A DNA stretch of 64,000 bases from an uncultured Flavobacteriaceae bacterium (GCA_947500445.1 CANMSB010000004.1:186001-250000), one strand, 5' to 3'. Shown: positions 44,732-54,416, counted from the first letter of the stretch. Numbers and translations are program-made. The notes: generated from the letters alone by a model not told the origin.

Positions 44732-47700
44732 TTATCTTCTTTTGATGACCTTTTTTAAGGTATTCTCGTCTTCTGCCGTTCTTCTTATCTCTACGATGTA
44801 GGTTCCGACACTAAGGTCATAAAGATCCATCGTAACCACGGTCTGATGGTTTTCAGGAACTACCTCACGAAAAACAAACTTTCCATAGATGTCATAGAAC
44901 GTGATGAAAAGTCTTTCGTTCATATAGTTTTCCAATCCAATGGATAGGACGCCGTCCGTAGTAGGGTTTGGAAAAAGCCTCACATCTTCAAGTTTGGCTT
45001 CGGGGTCTACCGGCGCCAAAGGGGCTACATTTATGGAGAATTGGGCGGAACAACCTGATTCGGAAGAGAAGACATAATTTCCGGCCTGTTCCAAGGTAAT
45101 GGCCCCCAGCTCTTGTCTTCCCTCTGTATTGGTCCCGTCCGGCGCCGTAATGGTGAAAGGGATATCCTGAACGATATCCAATACAATGGCGCTTCCTTGG
45201 TCCACGGTAATTCCCGTCTCTCCCGAGCCGGCAGTACCATTGATGCTGAATGCAACGGAAAAATCCTCGTCGGAACAGTTTGCCACCGGTAAAACGATTA
45301 TCGAAACAACTCGTTCGCAACCCTTTGGCGAAGTGAATACATAATTGCCCGATTGTTCGGGCGTAATATCATCCAACTCTAAAAGGGTGTTGTTTACGGT
45401 AGTATCGTCCGGTGCGGTTATGGTGTAATCGACATCTTGCTGAACAAGCAATAGGGTTACGGAACCACCTTGGTTTACCTCTATTGTGGTTTCCTCGGTT
45501 CCGGATACGCCATCGACAATGTATTGCGGGGTAAAGCGGTCTGGTGTACAGGGATCTACTACCTCGATATCCAAAATGGCCGTACAGGAATTTGAACTGG
45601 ATGTAAAAACATAGCGCCCGCTATCGTCAAATGTTGCCGATTCGATTTCATAATCTTCGTTGACAACGTTACCGTCCGGTAGCGTAATGGTATATTCCTG
45701 ATCGTTTTGTAGCACGCTTAAATCAATGCTCGATCCTAAATCAACTGTATAGGCAACAGCTTCTGTACGTAATTCACCGTCTATCGTAATTCTAGGATTA
45801 AAGGTTCCGGGAACACACGGACTGATTACAATTATACTCAAGGAAGCGGTACACCCTTCGGATGATGTAAAAATGTATACCCCGGACGCATCGGTGGTTA
45901 CGGCACCAAGGTCCAAATCTCCCGTTGCGACGCTTCCATCAGGCCGTGTTATCGTATAAGGCACATTTTTTTCGACCGTGCTAAGGGAAATGGTGCTTCC
46001 AGCGTCTACCGTAAGAATTTCTTCTCCGCTGTTCGCTACGCCGTCAACGGTATATTCCGGGGTAAACGGTCCGCTAGGGCAGGTGACTTCCAACGTTAAT
46101 ATGGTACTACAGCCATTCACTGTAGTAATCGTGTACTCGCCGCTATCTTCGCTGGTAAGGTTTCCAAGGTCATAATCGAGCTGCCCATTGTATACTTCAT
46201 CTCCATCGTAGGTAATGGTATAGGTCGTATTGTTCGGCAACATACTGATTTCAAAGGCGTCTCCAAAGAGTGCGGGAACCGTAATAGGCTGTTCGTCGGG
46301 AGCACTAAAATAAGTGCCGTTAAGGCGCCATTCCGCTCTTATCGCATCTGCGTCACATATAATGTCGGTCACGTTTAGGGTAAGGGTGGTGGTACAGCCC
46401 TGGTCCGAATCGATAATGTAGTCTCCGCTATTGGTCGGATCGACGACACCCAAAATAAAATCTTGAGATCCATCATAAACAATTCCGCCCTCATAGGTCA
46501 CGGTAAATTCAACACCATTGGGTAGCATGCTCAATCGAACATTATCACCCGTATTGGCCGCTACTGTAATATTGCCATCGTCCGGAGCGCTTTCGTAGGA
46601 GCCTCCACCGTCCAACGACCACTCTGCCCGAATCGTGTCGGCTGTACAATCGAATTGGGTCACATTTAAGTTCAAAGTGGTCGAACACCCTTGCTGAGTC
46701 GTGATAGTATAGGCGCCACTATCCGCAATTTCGGCAATTCCTAAAACAAAATCCGTGTTTCCGGTGTATACGGGATCACCTCCATAGGTTACGGTGTAGT
46801 CGATTCCATTAGGAAGCATGCTGATTCTTATATTGTCGCCCGTAAAAGCCTCTACGGTAACTGGTTCGGCATCGGGTGCGCTGCTGTACGAACCACCTCC
46901 GTTCAATGACCATTCCGCTTTGATGTCGCTACAATCGATTTCTTCCACTTCCAATGTAATGATTACGGAACATCCTTCTACGGAGGTCATCACATAGGCG
47001 CCCGCATCCAGTAAACTGACGGCTTCCAATACATAATCACCCGTTAAATCGTCTACGAATCCTCCTCTTGGTAAGGTGACATTGAAGCCGAGTTGTTCGC
47101 TACCTGCGCCACCCACGTTATTTGGTAAAATGCTCAATCGAACTTCTTGACCTTCGGTCGCGGTAATTTGAACGTCCTCTCCGGGATTCCCGCTTTCATA
47201 GGCCCCTGATCCTATCCTCCATTCGGGGCTGATCAGGATGTCCTCGGGGTCGCACTGTTTTACCACGTTGACGTTCACTACGGTGGCGCATCCCGCCGCC
47301 GTGGTGAGCACGAAACTACCCTGGTTCTCAAGGTCAACCAGTCCGTCGTTGCGCTCCGGGCTGTCGTTCTGGGGGTCGCTCACCCCGGTATCGACCTGAT
47401 AGCCGTCGGCCTGGTCGAAATCCGCCGCCGAGCGCAATGTCGGCGCCTCGAAGTCCCGTTGGGCGGTGGTCACGTAATAGGTGCCCGCCGTCACGGCCCT
47501 GAGGTATACCCGTGAGCCCTCCGGGGCGTTCACGTTGTTGCCGGGCGTCCATTCGCCGTCGTCTATCTTGAACTCCGCCGCTATGGTCCCCTGGGGACAG
47601 TCCGGTACGCCGGCCAGTCCGCTGCCCAGGTCGAAGAAGGCCTTGATCTCCTCGGCCCCCAATGCCTTGTTGTATACCTTCAGCTCGTCGATACGGCCAT

Positions 47701-49921
47701 CGATTTCGTCGGTCACCCCGCTCTGGTTGTATCCCGCAGCGGTCAGGAAGGGCCCCGCAGGGTCCCGTTGTTCGTAGAAGCCCGAGGAGGTAAAGGCGCT
47801 GGCGTCCCCCGGGGCGTCGTTGATCACGAAGCCGCCCGTGGCGGTCTGGGTACAGACCTCTATGCCGTTGGCGAACAGGCGCGCGGTGGTACCGTCATAG
47901 GTCGCCGCGATGTGCACCCACGACCCCTGCGGGGAATAGCCCGCATAACAGTTCACCGAGCCCTCGGTGGTGGGGAACTCCCATTTGTATAGGCTGTTGT
48001 GGAAACCGAAGAACAGTGCCGGGTAGTCGTGGCTCAGGATGCCCACGTTGTGCACCAGCTCGTCGCGGTTGACCCAGGCCATTACGGTGACCGAACTCGA
48101 TGTGGCATCGAAAGTGGCATCGTAGGGCACCTCCAATATGGTATTGCTCTGGAACTCCGCACCGTCGAACTCCGCGGCCTTGCCGAAGAGGCCGTTGTCG
48201 GTGGCGGGGATGTTGTCGGTACTGGGCACTTTTGTGGCCCCGTTGTCGTCCACATCGTAAAGGAGCCCGTCGTTGCCGTTGCCGGAACTGTCCAAAAGGG
48301 TACTGGAGCCCTCGGCGTCCTCGAACTCCAGGTGCAGCACCAGGTTGGGGTTGGTGGCAAGGGGCAGGGCATCGCCCACCATGATGGTCTCGGCCACCGA
48401 GGGCACCCCGTCGCCGTCGAGGGCGAAGAGCATGTAGTAGCCCGGGGGCAGGAGGTTGCGGTCCGGGACCGATACATTATAGTTTCCGCCGCCACCGGTA
48501 AAGGCTACCGGTATACGGCGCTGTTCGTTGTTGGTACTGTGGGTGGCCGATGAAAAACGGATCAGCGAAAATTCGGTGATACCGGGGCTTCCGGTCACCG
48601 TAATGGTACTGTTGTAATCGGCCTCGTCGGGAGCGGAAATGCTCGGCCTTGCCGCTAACGCCCCGCCGTCAGTGAACAGATAGGGGGGACTGTAGATCTC
48701 GGCATCGGTATGGTTGACGCATTCTCCTCCATATGTAAGGTTACACAATCCACCACCGCCCACGAACACACGGCCGTCGGTCATCAATATGGCTACACTA
48801 TGGTAGGTGCGTGGCACCTGCATGCCGGCAACGGTCGTCCAGGCGTTGGTCACGGGGTCGTACAATTCTGCTTCAAGTCGGGCACCGGCATCGGTAAATA
48901 CTTCTGCTTCACTCAATCCCCCGGTTACCAGCACTTGTCCATTGGGCAAAACGGTACTGTTGTGCATCGTTCTTGCAAGACTCAAGGTATTGGCAGTAGG
49001 GGTTACCGTAACGTTATTGGGATTGTTGATGTCGATAATCAACGAATTGTCCTTCGCGGGAATACCGGCACTGGCTTCGGTTCCATATCCTTCCGCACCG
49101 CCTACCTTTAAAATCCTTCCAACATCGAACATGACCGTGGTACCCTTCATGGAATAGGTATCGGTTCCTCGAAGCCCGGCCTCTGTAACCGATCCCCCCG
49201 TAGCAAGGTCCGGTTCGATCCAGTGCATCATTTCACCGGGACCCGCATGAAAAATACGACCATCGGGAGCCGCCCATAACCAAGCATGGTTATCGACGCG
49301 GTAAAGTCCCTGTTGTTCAAAACCAAGATCATTAGCGGTGTAAAGGTCCTCTCCCTGTATATTGGGTAGATTTACCCATCCGGATTGCGGACTGTACAAC
49401 TCTGCATCTTTTCCGCCGTTTATCGCTACACCCTCGCTCCAAGATCCTCCCAAGGTAAAAACGGAACCGTCCGAAAGGGTGACGTTTCCTTGATACCCCC
49501 TGTTGATGTTCATGTCCGCGGCCCTGCTCCATTTGTCGGTGACAGGGTCGTAGATGCTCGTTCGTTCACTAGAGGTACCCCCGGCAGCCAGAATACGACC
49601 ATCCGGCAGGTTATTGATTCCCGGACAGAACATGTCGTGGTTGGTATCGGTAACCGTTTCCTGAAGTGTGCTATTGGTCGAGGGATCGAAAATTTGGGTA
49701 AACGTCATTCCGTCACCCGTTTCGTTGAAGTCATCGCGAAATTGGGAAGACCAGGCGATCAACCGACCATCGGGGAGGTTGGCCACAGCAACGGGCACGA
49801 TTCCAAAAGGTATGGGGTCGCTCCATTCCCCCTCCGTATCTTGATTTTGTGCGTTCAGTTCTGCGAAGTATGTTCCGAAAAAAAGTACGGAAATACAGAT
49901 AACAAACCATTTACTTTTCAT
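44732..49921 (-). CDS. T9SS-exported galactose-oxidase-like copper radical oxidase with LamG and repeated Ig-like modules
   Basis: The 1729-residue protein starts with a signal peptide (cleavage near LNAQ). Residues 35-420 form a kelch propeller and 425-516 an early-set domain, both very like fungal galactose oxidase (AA5). All known cofactor residues are present: Cys99 and Tyr143 (cross-link), Trp161, Tyr373, His374 and His461, matching Cys228, Tyr272, Trp290, Tyr495, His496 and His581, with identical 44- and 18-residue spacings for the first three. A LamG-like domain (525-765) and nine Ig-like modules (774-1637) follow. A T9SS type A sorting domain ends it (1645-1729, LFPNPTTDG). It should be secreted and surface-attached. 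Oxidation of capsule galactose, GalNAc or fucose-type alcohols is inferred. Part is GC-rich (see findings). Confidence 0.92.
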   Translation of the reverse strand: MKSKWFVICISVLFFGTYFAELNAQNQDTEGEWSDPIPFGIVPVAVANLPDGRLIAWSSQFRDDFNETGDGMTFTQIFDPSTNSTLQETVTDTNHDMFCPGINNLPDGRILAAGGTSSERTSIYDPVTDKWSRAADMNINRGYQGNVTLSDGSVFTLGGSWSEGVAINGGKDAELYSPQSGWVNLPNIQGEDLYTANDLGFEQQGLYRVDNHAWLWAAPDGRIFHAGPGEMMHWIEPDLATGGSVTEAGLRGTDTYSMKGTTVMFDVGRILKVGGAEGYGTEASAGIPAKDNSLIIDINNPNNVTVTPTANTLSLARTMHNSTVLPNGQVLVTGGLSEAEVFTDAGARLEAELYDPVTNAWTTVAGMQVPRTYHSVAILMTDGRVFVGGGGLCNLTYGGECVNHTDAEIYSPPYLFTDGGALAARPSISAPDEADYNSTITVTGSPGITEFSLIRFSSATHSTNNEQRRIPVAFTGGGGNYNVSVPDRNLLPPGYYMLFALDGDGVPSVAETIMVGDALPLATNPNLVLHLEFEDAEGSSTLLDSSGNGNDGLLYDVDDNGATKVPSTDNIPATDNGLFGKAAEFDGAEFQSNTILEVPYDATFDATSSSVTVMAWVNRDELVHNVGILSHDYPALFFGFHNSLYKWEFPTTEGSVNCYAGYSPQGSWVHIAATYDGTTARLFANGIEVCTQTATGGFVINDAPGDASAFTSSGFYEQRDPAGPFLTAAGYNQSGVTDEIDGRIDELKVYNKALGAEEIKAFFDLGSGLAGVPDCPQGTIAAEFKIDDGEWTPGNNVNAPEGSRVYLRAVTAGTYYVTTAQRDFEAPTLRSAADFDQADGYQVDTGVSDPQNDSPERNDGLVDLENQGSFVLTTAAGCATVVNVNVVKQCDPEDILISPEWRIGSGAYESGNPGEDVQITATEGQEVRLSILPNNVGGAGSEQLGFNVTLPRGGFVDDLTGDYVLEAVSLLDAGAYVMTSVEGCSVIITLEVEEIDCSDIKAEWSLNGGGSYSSAPDAEPVTVEAFTGDNIRISMLPNGIDYTVTYGGDPVYTGNTDFVLGIAEIADSGAYTITTQQGCSTTLNLNVTQFDCTADTIRAEWSLDGGGSYESAPDDGNITVAANTGDNVRLSMLPNGVEFTVTYEGGIVYDGSQDFILGVVDPTNSGDYIIDSDQGCTTTLTLNVTDIICDADAIRAEWRLNGTYFSAPDEQPITVPALFGDAFEISMLPNNTTYTITYDGDEVYNGQLDYDLGNLTSEDSGEYTITTVNGCSTILTLEVTCPSGPFTPEYTVDGVANSGEEILTVDAGSTISLSTVEKNVPYTITRPDGSVATGDLDLGAVTTDASGVYIFTSSEGCTASLSIIVISPCVPGTFNPRITIDGELRTEAVAYTVDLGSSIDLSVLQNDQEYTITLPDGNVVNEDYEIESATFDDSGRYVFTSSSNSCTAILDIEVVDPCTPDRFTPQYIVDGVSGTEETTIEVNQGGSVTLLLVQQDVDYTITAPDDTTVNNTLLELDDITPEQSGNYVFTSPKGCERVVSIIVLPVANCSDEDFSVAFSINGTAGSGETGITVDQGSAIVLDIVQDIPFTITAPDGTNTEGRQELGAITLEQAGNYVFSSESGCSAQFSINVAPLAPVDPEAKLEDVRLFPNPTTDGVLSIGLENYMNERLFITFYDIYGKFVFREVVPENHQTVVTMDLYDLSVGTYIVEIRRTAEDENTLKKVIKRR
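45011..47602 (-). repeat. Nine tandem Ig-like modules within the oxidase gene
   Basis: The C-terminal half repeats a unit of about 90 residues nine times (residue starts near 774, 890, 997, 1092, 1189, 1281, 1369, 1458 and 1549). Each ends in a pattern like GxYxxTxxxGCxxxLxLxV and begins near a cysteine. Modules 3-5 share AEWSLNGGGSYxSAPD; modules 6-9 form a second subtype with TPxYxVDG. They likely project the catalytic domain from the cell surface. Confidence 0.8.
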
Positions 49922-50479
49922 AGTGATGCTGCGCTAATTAACTTTTTCCAATTAAAGGTACGAGTATGTTTTTCAGGCTAATGCAATAAAACGACCAACA
50001 GAAAGATTACTCGTTGATAGTAACAATCTTTATATTGATTTCCCTACTATTTTTTGCAAAAATACGCTCTAATTCAATACCCCGTTTTTTTGAATGAAAA
50101 AATATAAAATGTTTTATCCTTTTGTAATACGTGTTTTTAGGGTGTTTGGTTCACGGGTAAGACATGGAAATCAGTAGCATTGCTATTGAAAGTTAAAAAA
50201 GACGATTCTGATAAATGATCTTATTTCTTGAGAATACGCCATACAGGGAGAAAAAAATCATTTTTACTATCGTTTTTTTGGACCGCTGGATACTTATCAA
50301 AATCCTATCAAATAAAGACTTTTTCTAAAAATTAAATGGGAAAATGATCTTTAAGCCCGATATATCACGTATTTAAACGAGTAATTATTAGTTTAAACGA
50401 AATACACGGTTTTCTTGTTTTTAACTGATTCGGTATTTGTATTTTTACTATTGCTATATGCAACCCTAAATAATCACTT
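49922..50479. other. Divergent regulatory region between the oxidase gene and the aminotransferase gene
   Basis: About 558 strongly AT-rich bases, with the two capsule arms pointing away from each other. No credible gene is present. A minus-strand -7 match is at 50057-50064. No exact plus-strand TAnnTTTG was found before the TTG start at 50480. This is the most likely control point for both arms. Confidence 0.6.
50057..50064 (-). promoter_or_regulatory. Candidate -7 box for the galactose-oxidase-like gene
   Basis: Minus-strand TATTTTTG fits TAnnTTTG and is identical to the box at 57636-57643. It would give a leader of about 130 bases. The -33 element is not clear. Confidence 0.32.
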
Positions 50480-51619
50480 TTGAGCATCACTACTATCGAA
50501 AAACCCAAAATATGGTTGTCCTCGCCCCATATGGGTGATATGGAACAGCAATTTGTGGACGAAGCGTTTGCCACGAACTGGATAGCTCCTTTGGGGCCGA
50601 ACGTAAATGGTTTTGAAGACGCGATTTCCAGCTATTTGGGCAATTCCTCCAATGTTGCGGTGCTAAGTTCCGGTACTGCGGCAATTCATCTGGGACTTCA
50701 ATTGTTGGGAGTAGGTAAAAACGATGATGTGCTCTGTCAAAGCTTTACTTTTTCCGCTTCCGCCAATCCCATCTGTTATCTCGGTGCCAATCCGGTTTTT
50801 ATAGACAGCGAAACGGATACCTGGAACATGTGTCCAATATTGTTGGAACAAGCGATAACCGAGGGAATCGCAAAAAACAAAAAGCCTAAAGCGATCGTTG
50901 CGGTGCACTTGTATGGCATGCCCTATAAGGTAAAAGCCTTGCACGCGATTTCCGAAAAATATGATGTTCCCATATTAGAGGACAGCGCAGAAGCATTGGG
51001 CAGTCGTTTTGAAGATCGGAACTGCGGTACTTTTGGAACCATAGGCGTATTATCGTTCAATGGAAACAAGATTATAACCACTTCCGGAGGAGGTGCTTTA
51101 GTAGCTAAAAATAAGGGAATCAAGGACCGAGCAGTACATTTGGCGACCCAAGCTAGGGACGATGCCCCCCATTACCAGCATTCCGTTATCGGACATAACT
51201 ACCGAATGAGCAATGTTTTGGCCGGTATCGGAAGAGGACAGATGATGGTGTTGGACGATAGGGTAAACGCAAGAAGGTTCAATCATGAGTACTATAGAAA
51301 GCGATTGGAGTCGAAAGAAGAAATCACCTTTTTAGAGGAAGGGGAAGGATATTTTTCGAACCGTTGGTTGACTTGTATCCTTACGCCATCTTTTGAAATT
51401 CGTGAAAAGATAAGAATGGGTCTTTTGGCCGAGAATATAGAATCCAGACCACTTTGGAAGCCGATGCACTTACAGCCCGTTTTCAAGGATAGTAAACATT
51501 TCGTGAACGGCGTAAGCGAAACGCTTTTTGATAAAGGGTTGTGTTTGCCCAGTGGATCCAATCTCACGGAGGCCGATCTTTCTAGAATTACCACCGCAAT
51601 AGAAAATATTTTAAAATGA
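50480..51619 (+). CDS. DegT/DnrJ/EryC1 aminotransferase (PglE-like)
   Basis: The 379-residue PLP enzyme starts at TTG; the next in-frame residues (IWLSSPHMGDMEQQFVDEAF) are the standard N-terminus and the first ATG falls inside it. PLP-site residues are Asp168 (ILEDSAEALGS) and Lys197 (FNGNKIITTSGGG). It should transfer an amino group from glutamate to a UDP-4-keto-6-deoxy-HexNAc, as in PglE. The next gene encodes the PglF-like dehydratase that makes that substrate; the two overlap by four bases (ATGA), so they are translationally coupled. Confidence 0.92.
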   Translation: MSITTIEKPKIWLSSPHMGDMEQQFVDEAFATNWIAPLGPNVNGFEDAISSYLGNSSNVAVLSSGTAAIHLGLQLLGVGKNDDVLCQSFTFSASANPICYLGANPVFIDSETDTWNMCPILLEQAITEGIAKNKKPKAIVAVHLYGMPYKVKALHAISEKYDVPILEDSAEALGSRFEDRNCGTFGTIGVLSFNGNKIITTSGGGALVAKNKGIKDRAVHLATQARDDAPHYQHSVIGHNYRMSNVLAGIGRGQMMVLDDRVNARRFNHEYYRKRLESKEEITFLEEGEGYFSNRWLTCILTPSFEIREKIRMGLLAENIESRPLWKPMHLQPVFKDSKHFVNGVSETLFDKGLCLPSGSNLTEADLSRITTAIENILK

Positions 51620-53553
51620 TACAAAATTACATTACCCAAAATGTGAACAGATTCGCGTCCAAGTGGTTGGTACTTGGTATCGATGTCCTTACGGTAAGTG
51701 TCTCGTTCTGTCTATCGTATTGTATCCGTTTCAACCTGAGTTTCGATTTTGAGATCAATTGGTTGCTCATACAGCTACCGTTGGTCGCTTTTATTTCGAT
51801 CATATCCTTTATGGTAGTGGGGTCTTATAAAGGAGTGGTGCGTCATACCGGAGTTCGGGATGTTTATAATTTGTTCAATGCCATTTGTTTGTCCAGTATC
51901 ATCATGATCACCATGGTATTAATGAACAAGGAGTTCGTATTTATCGAAAACTTTACCATTCCCTTGGGTATTATTGTTATCCACAGTTTACTTGGTTTTA
52001 TCTCGCTGACCGCATCTCGTTATATTTTTAAATCGCTTTACCATAATTACGTACTTGGCGACCTGAAAATCAGTAAAAATGTATTGATCTATGGAGCGGG
52101 GGAGTCCGGTATTCTTACCCATAACGCGATTACCAACCATTCCAAGAGCCGGTCCAGGGTCGTGGGATATGTGGATCGGGACAATAAAAAAACTGGAAAG
52201 CAAATCAACGGGGTAAAGGTTTTTCATAAAAATGTACTTACGGAAGAATTCATTCGGAACCAGAATATATCCGAGGTTATTTTTTCGATTCAAAATATCG
52301 ATCCTAAAAAACTGAGGGAACTGGTAGAAGGTCTCGTCGATTACCCGGTTCAGGTGAAAATTGTACCGCCGGTAGAAGACTGGATAAATGGCGAACTAAA
52401 GGCATCACAGATCAAACAGGTTCAGATCGAAGATCTTTTAGATCGCGCTCCCATTAATATCAAGAACCAGAAGATAGAAAAAGAGCTGCAGAATAAAGTG
52501 GTGCTGGTTACCGGTGCCGCGGGATCCATCGGTAGCGAAATTGTACGTCAAATATGCAGTTACCAGTATAAATCGCTGATTATGATCGATCAGGCGGAAT
52601 CTGCGCTTTATGACCTGCAGCAAGAACTTAAATTGAACGGATACCATAATTTTATTCCGATTGTCGGTGATATTCGTGACAAGAATCGGTTGAACGCCAT
52701 TTTTCAGGAGCACGAACCCGATATGGTATTCCATGCCGCGGCCTACAAGCACGTTCCTTTAATGGAGTATAATGCATACGAGGCCATAAAGATCAATATT
52801 GCCGGAACAAAAACGGTGGCCGATCTGGCCGTGACCCACAATGTGGACAAGTTTGTTTTTGTTTCTACGGACAAAGCGGTCAACCCCACCAATGTAATGG
52901 GTGCGACCAAACGTATTGCCGAGATGTACATCAGCTGTATGCAGCAAGAAAAGAAAACCAAGTTTATTACCACACGTTTTGGTAATGTTTTAGGTTCCAA
53001 CGGCTCGGTTATTCCGCTCTTTCGAAAGCAGATCGAAAAGGGAGGTCCTTTGACACTTACCCATAAGGATGTGACGCGGTATTTTATGACCATACCAGAA
53101 GCTTCACAATTGGTTTTGGAAGCCGGTGCCATGGGCGATGGAGGTGAAATTTTCATCTTTGACATGGGAGAGTCCGTGAAAATATTCGATTTGGCAAAAA
53201 ACATGATCAAGCTGTCCGGGCTTCGGTATCCTGAAGAAATCGATATTAAGATTACGGGACTGCGCCCAGGCGAAAAGCTCTATGAGGAACTGTTGGCCAA
53301 CGGTGAAAATACGCTGCCGACCTACCATAAAAAAATTAAAATCAGTAAGGTACGCGATTTGGAGTACGCAACGGTCCGTTCTAAAATAGACGAACTATGT
53401 GTTACCAATATGTTCTTCAGTGGCGATACCGTGAAGTTGATGAAAACCATTGTTCCCGAGTACGTTTCCCGAAATTCTGAATTTTGCGCGTTGGACGAAA
53501 AAGATGCGACGGAAAAAGGTGGTAAACCGACCTTAAAGGTAGTTCAATCATAA
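51616..53553 (+). CDS. Membrane UDP-N-acetylglucosamine 4,6-dehydratase (PglF/CapD family)
   Basis: The 645-residue protein has about four N-terminal membrane helices (residues 15-140), a first nucleotide-binding fold (LIYGAGESGI), and a C-terminal SDR domain starting at GAAGSIGSE (300-308). The active site has the FVSTDKAVNPTNVMGATKR segment, where Thr-Asp-Lys and Met replace the usual Tyr triad, as in PglF. It converts UDP-GlcNAc to UDP-4-keto-6-deoxy-GlcNAc at the inner membrane. The PglE-like aminotransferase upstream completes a UDP-4-amino-4,6-dideoxy-HexNAc. Confidence 0.94.
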   Translation: MIQNYITQNVNRFASKWLVLGIDVLTVSVSFCLSYCIRFNLSFDFEINWLLIQLPLVAFISIISFMVVGSYKGVVRHTGVRDVYNLFNAICLSSIIMITMVLMNKEFVFIENFTIPLGIIVIHSLLGFISLTASRYIFKSLYHNYVLGDLKISKNVLIYGAGESGILTHNAITNHSKSRSRVVGYVDRDNKKTGKQINGVKVFHKNVLTEEFIRNQNISEVIFSIQNIDPKKLRELVEGLVDYPVQVKIVPPVEDWINGELKASQIKQVQIEDLLDRAPINIKNQKIEKELQNKVVLVTGAAGSIGSEIVRQICSYQYKSLIMIDQAESALYDLQQELKLNGYHNFIPIVGDIRDKNRLNAIFQEHEPDMVFHAAAYKHVPLMEYNAYEAIKINIAGTKTVADLAVTHNVDKFVFVSTDKAVNPTNVMGATKRIAEMYISCMQQEKKTKFITTRFGNVLGSNGSVIPLFRKQIEKGGPLTLTHKDVTRYFMTIPEASQLVLEAGAMGDGGEIFIFDMGESVKIFDLAKNMIKLSGLRYPEEIDIKITGLRPGEKLYEELLANGENTLPTYHKKIKISKVRDLEYATVRSKIDELCVTNMFFSGDTVKLMKTIVPEYVSRNSEFCALDEKDATEKGGKPTLKVVQS

Positions 53554-53592
53554 ATTTTCAGTAATCTTGCAACGCGAACCTTTTAATTTTAC

Positions 53593-54375
53593 ATGATGAT
53601 ATCGATCAAAAGTACTTTTAGACATATACCTGTTTTAGCGGTAATCGCCAGTTTTATTTTTACTTCTTGCGCTTCCAGAAAGGATATCGTTTATTTTCAG
53701 AACGCTAGTGATTATGAAACCATAAGAAGTAGTAACTCACAAACGAACAAGTTCAAGATCGATGACGTATTGAGCATCCATGTCTCTACCTTGGATCCCC
53801 AGGCAAGCCTTCCCTTTAACCTTTATAAAGGAGCAGAAGAAGGAGGCGTTCGGGCCGAGCAGGTGGATTATATTGTTGATAAGAGCGGGGAAATCGAGTT
53901 TCCGGTGGTAGGTTCCATCAAAATTGCAGGATTATCTCCAGAAGAAGCCAAAGTGTTATTGAAAGAAAAACTATCGACTTATTTGAAAGATCCTATCGTT
54001 AACATCCGTTTGAAAAACTTCACCGTTACCGTACTCGGAGAGGTAAACCGACCGGGAACCTATGCGGTGGTAGGAGAACAAATAACGGTTTTGGAAGCCC
54101 TGGGGCTTGCCAACGACCTTACGATAAAGGGAAGACGCGACAATGTTATGGTCATCCGCGATTTTAATGGTACCAAGGTGTATAACAGGGTCGATCTCAC
54201 GACCAAAGAATCGTTGAATTCTCCTGTATACTACCTGACCCAGAACGATGTAGTTTACGTAGAACCCAATAAGTCTGCTGTAACCTCTTCCGCTTTGGAT
54301 AACAGGGCCTCCATTTGGGTATCCATAGCCTCTGTCCTTATCACTTCCACGGTATTGATCATTACCAGAAACTAA
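53593..54375 (+). CDS. wza: Polysaccharide export lipoprotein (Wza-like)
   Basis: The 260-residue protein has a lipobox (FIFTSC, Cys26), a Poly_export domain (YIVDKSGEIEFPVVGSIKIAG) and an SLBB-type domain (VLGEVNRPGTYAVVG). A hydrophobic C-terminal helix (IWVSIASVLITSTVLIIT) fits the amphipathic or transmembrane pore helix of Wza, though here it is strongly hydrophobic. It should form the outer-membrane channel through which the polymer leaves. wzc starts 41 bases later. Confidence 0.94.
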   Translation: MMISIKSTFRHIPVLAVIASFIFTSCASRKDIVYFQNASDYETIRSSNSQTNKFKIDDVLSIHVSTLDPQASLPFNLYKGAEEGGVRAEQVDYIVDKSGEIEFPVVGSIKIAGLSPEEAKVLLKEKLSTYLKDPIVNIRLKNFTVTVLGEVNRPGTYAVVGEQITVLEALGLANDLTIKGRRDNVMVIRDFNGTKVYNRVDLTTKESLNSPVYYLTQNDVVYVEPNKSAVTSSALDNRASIWVSIASVLITSTVLIITRN

Positions 54376-54416
54376 CGACTTTTACTAGTACCGTTCAAGC
54401 TTTATAAAATTGCATA

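Noticed and set aside
45011-47602. Regular repeats that might suggest a CRISPR array
   Set aside because: Units are about 270 bases, diverged and in frame, so they are protein modules.
47999-48553. Plus-strand frame of 184 codons inside the oxidase gene
   Set aside because: It arises from the GC-rich block, where stop codons are rare in the opposite strand; the minus frame encodes the LamG and early-set domains.
49385-49981. Plus-strand frame of 198 codons over the 5' end of the oxidase gene
   Set aside because: It is antisense to the kelch domain with its catalytic residues and signal peptide; no support for a second gene.
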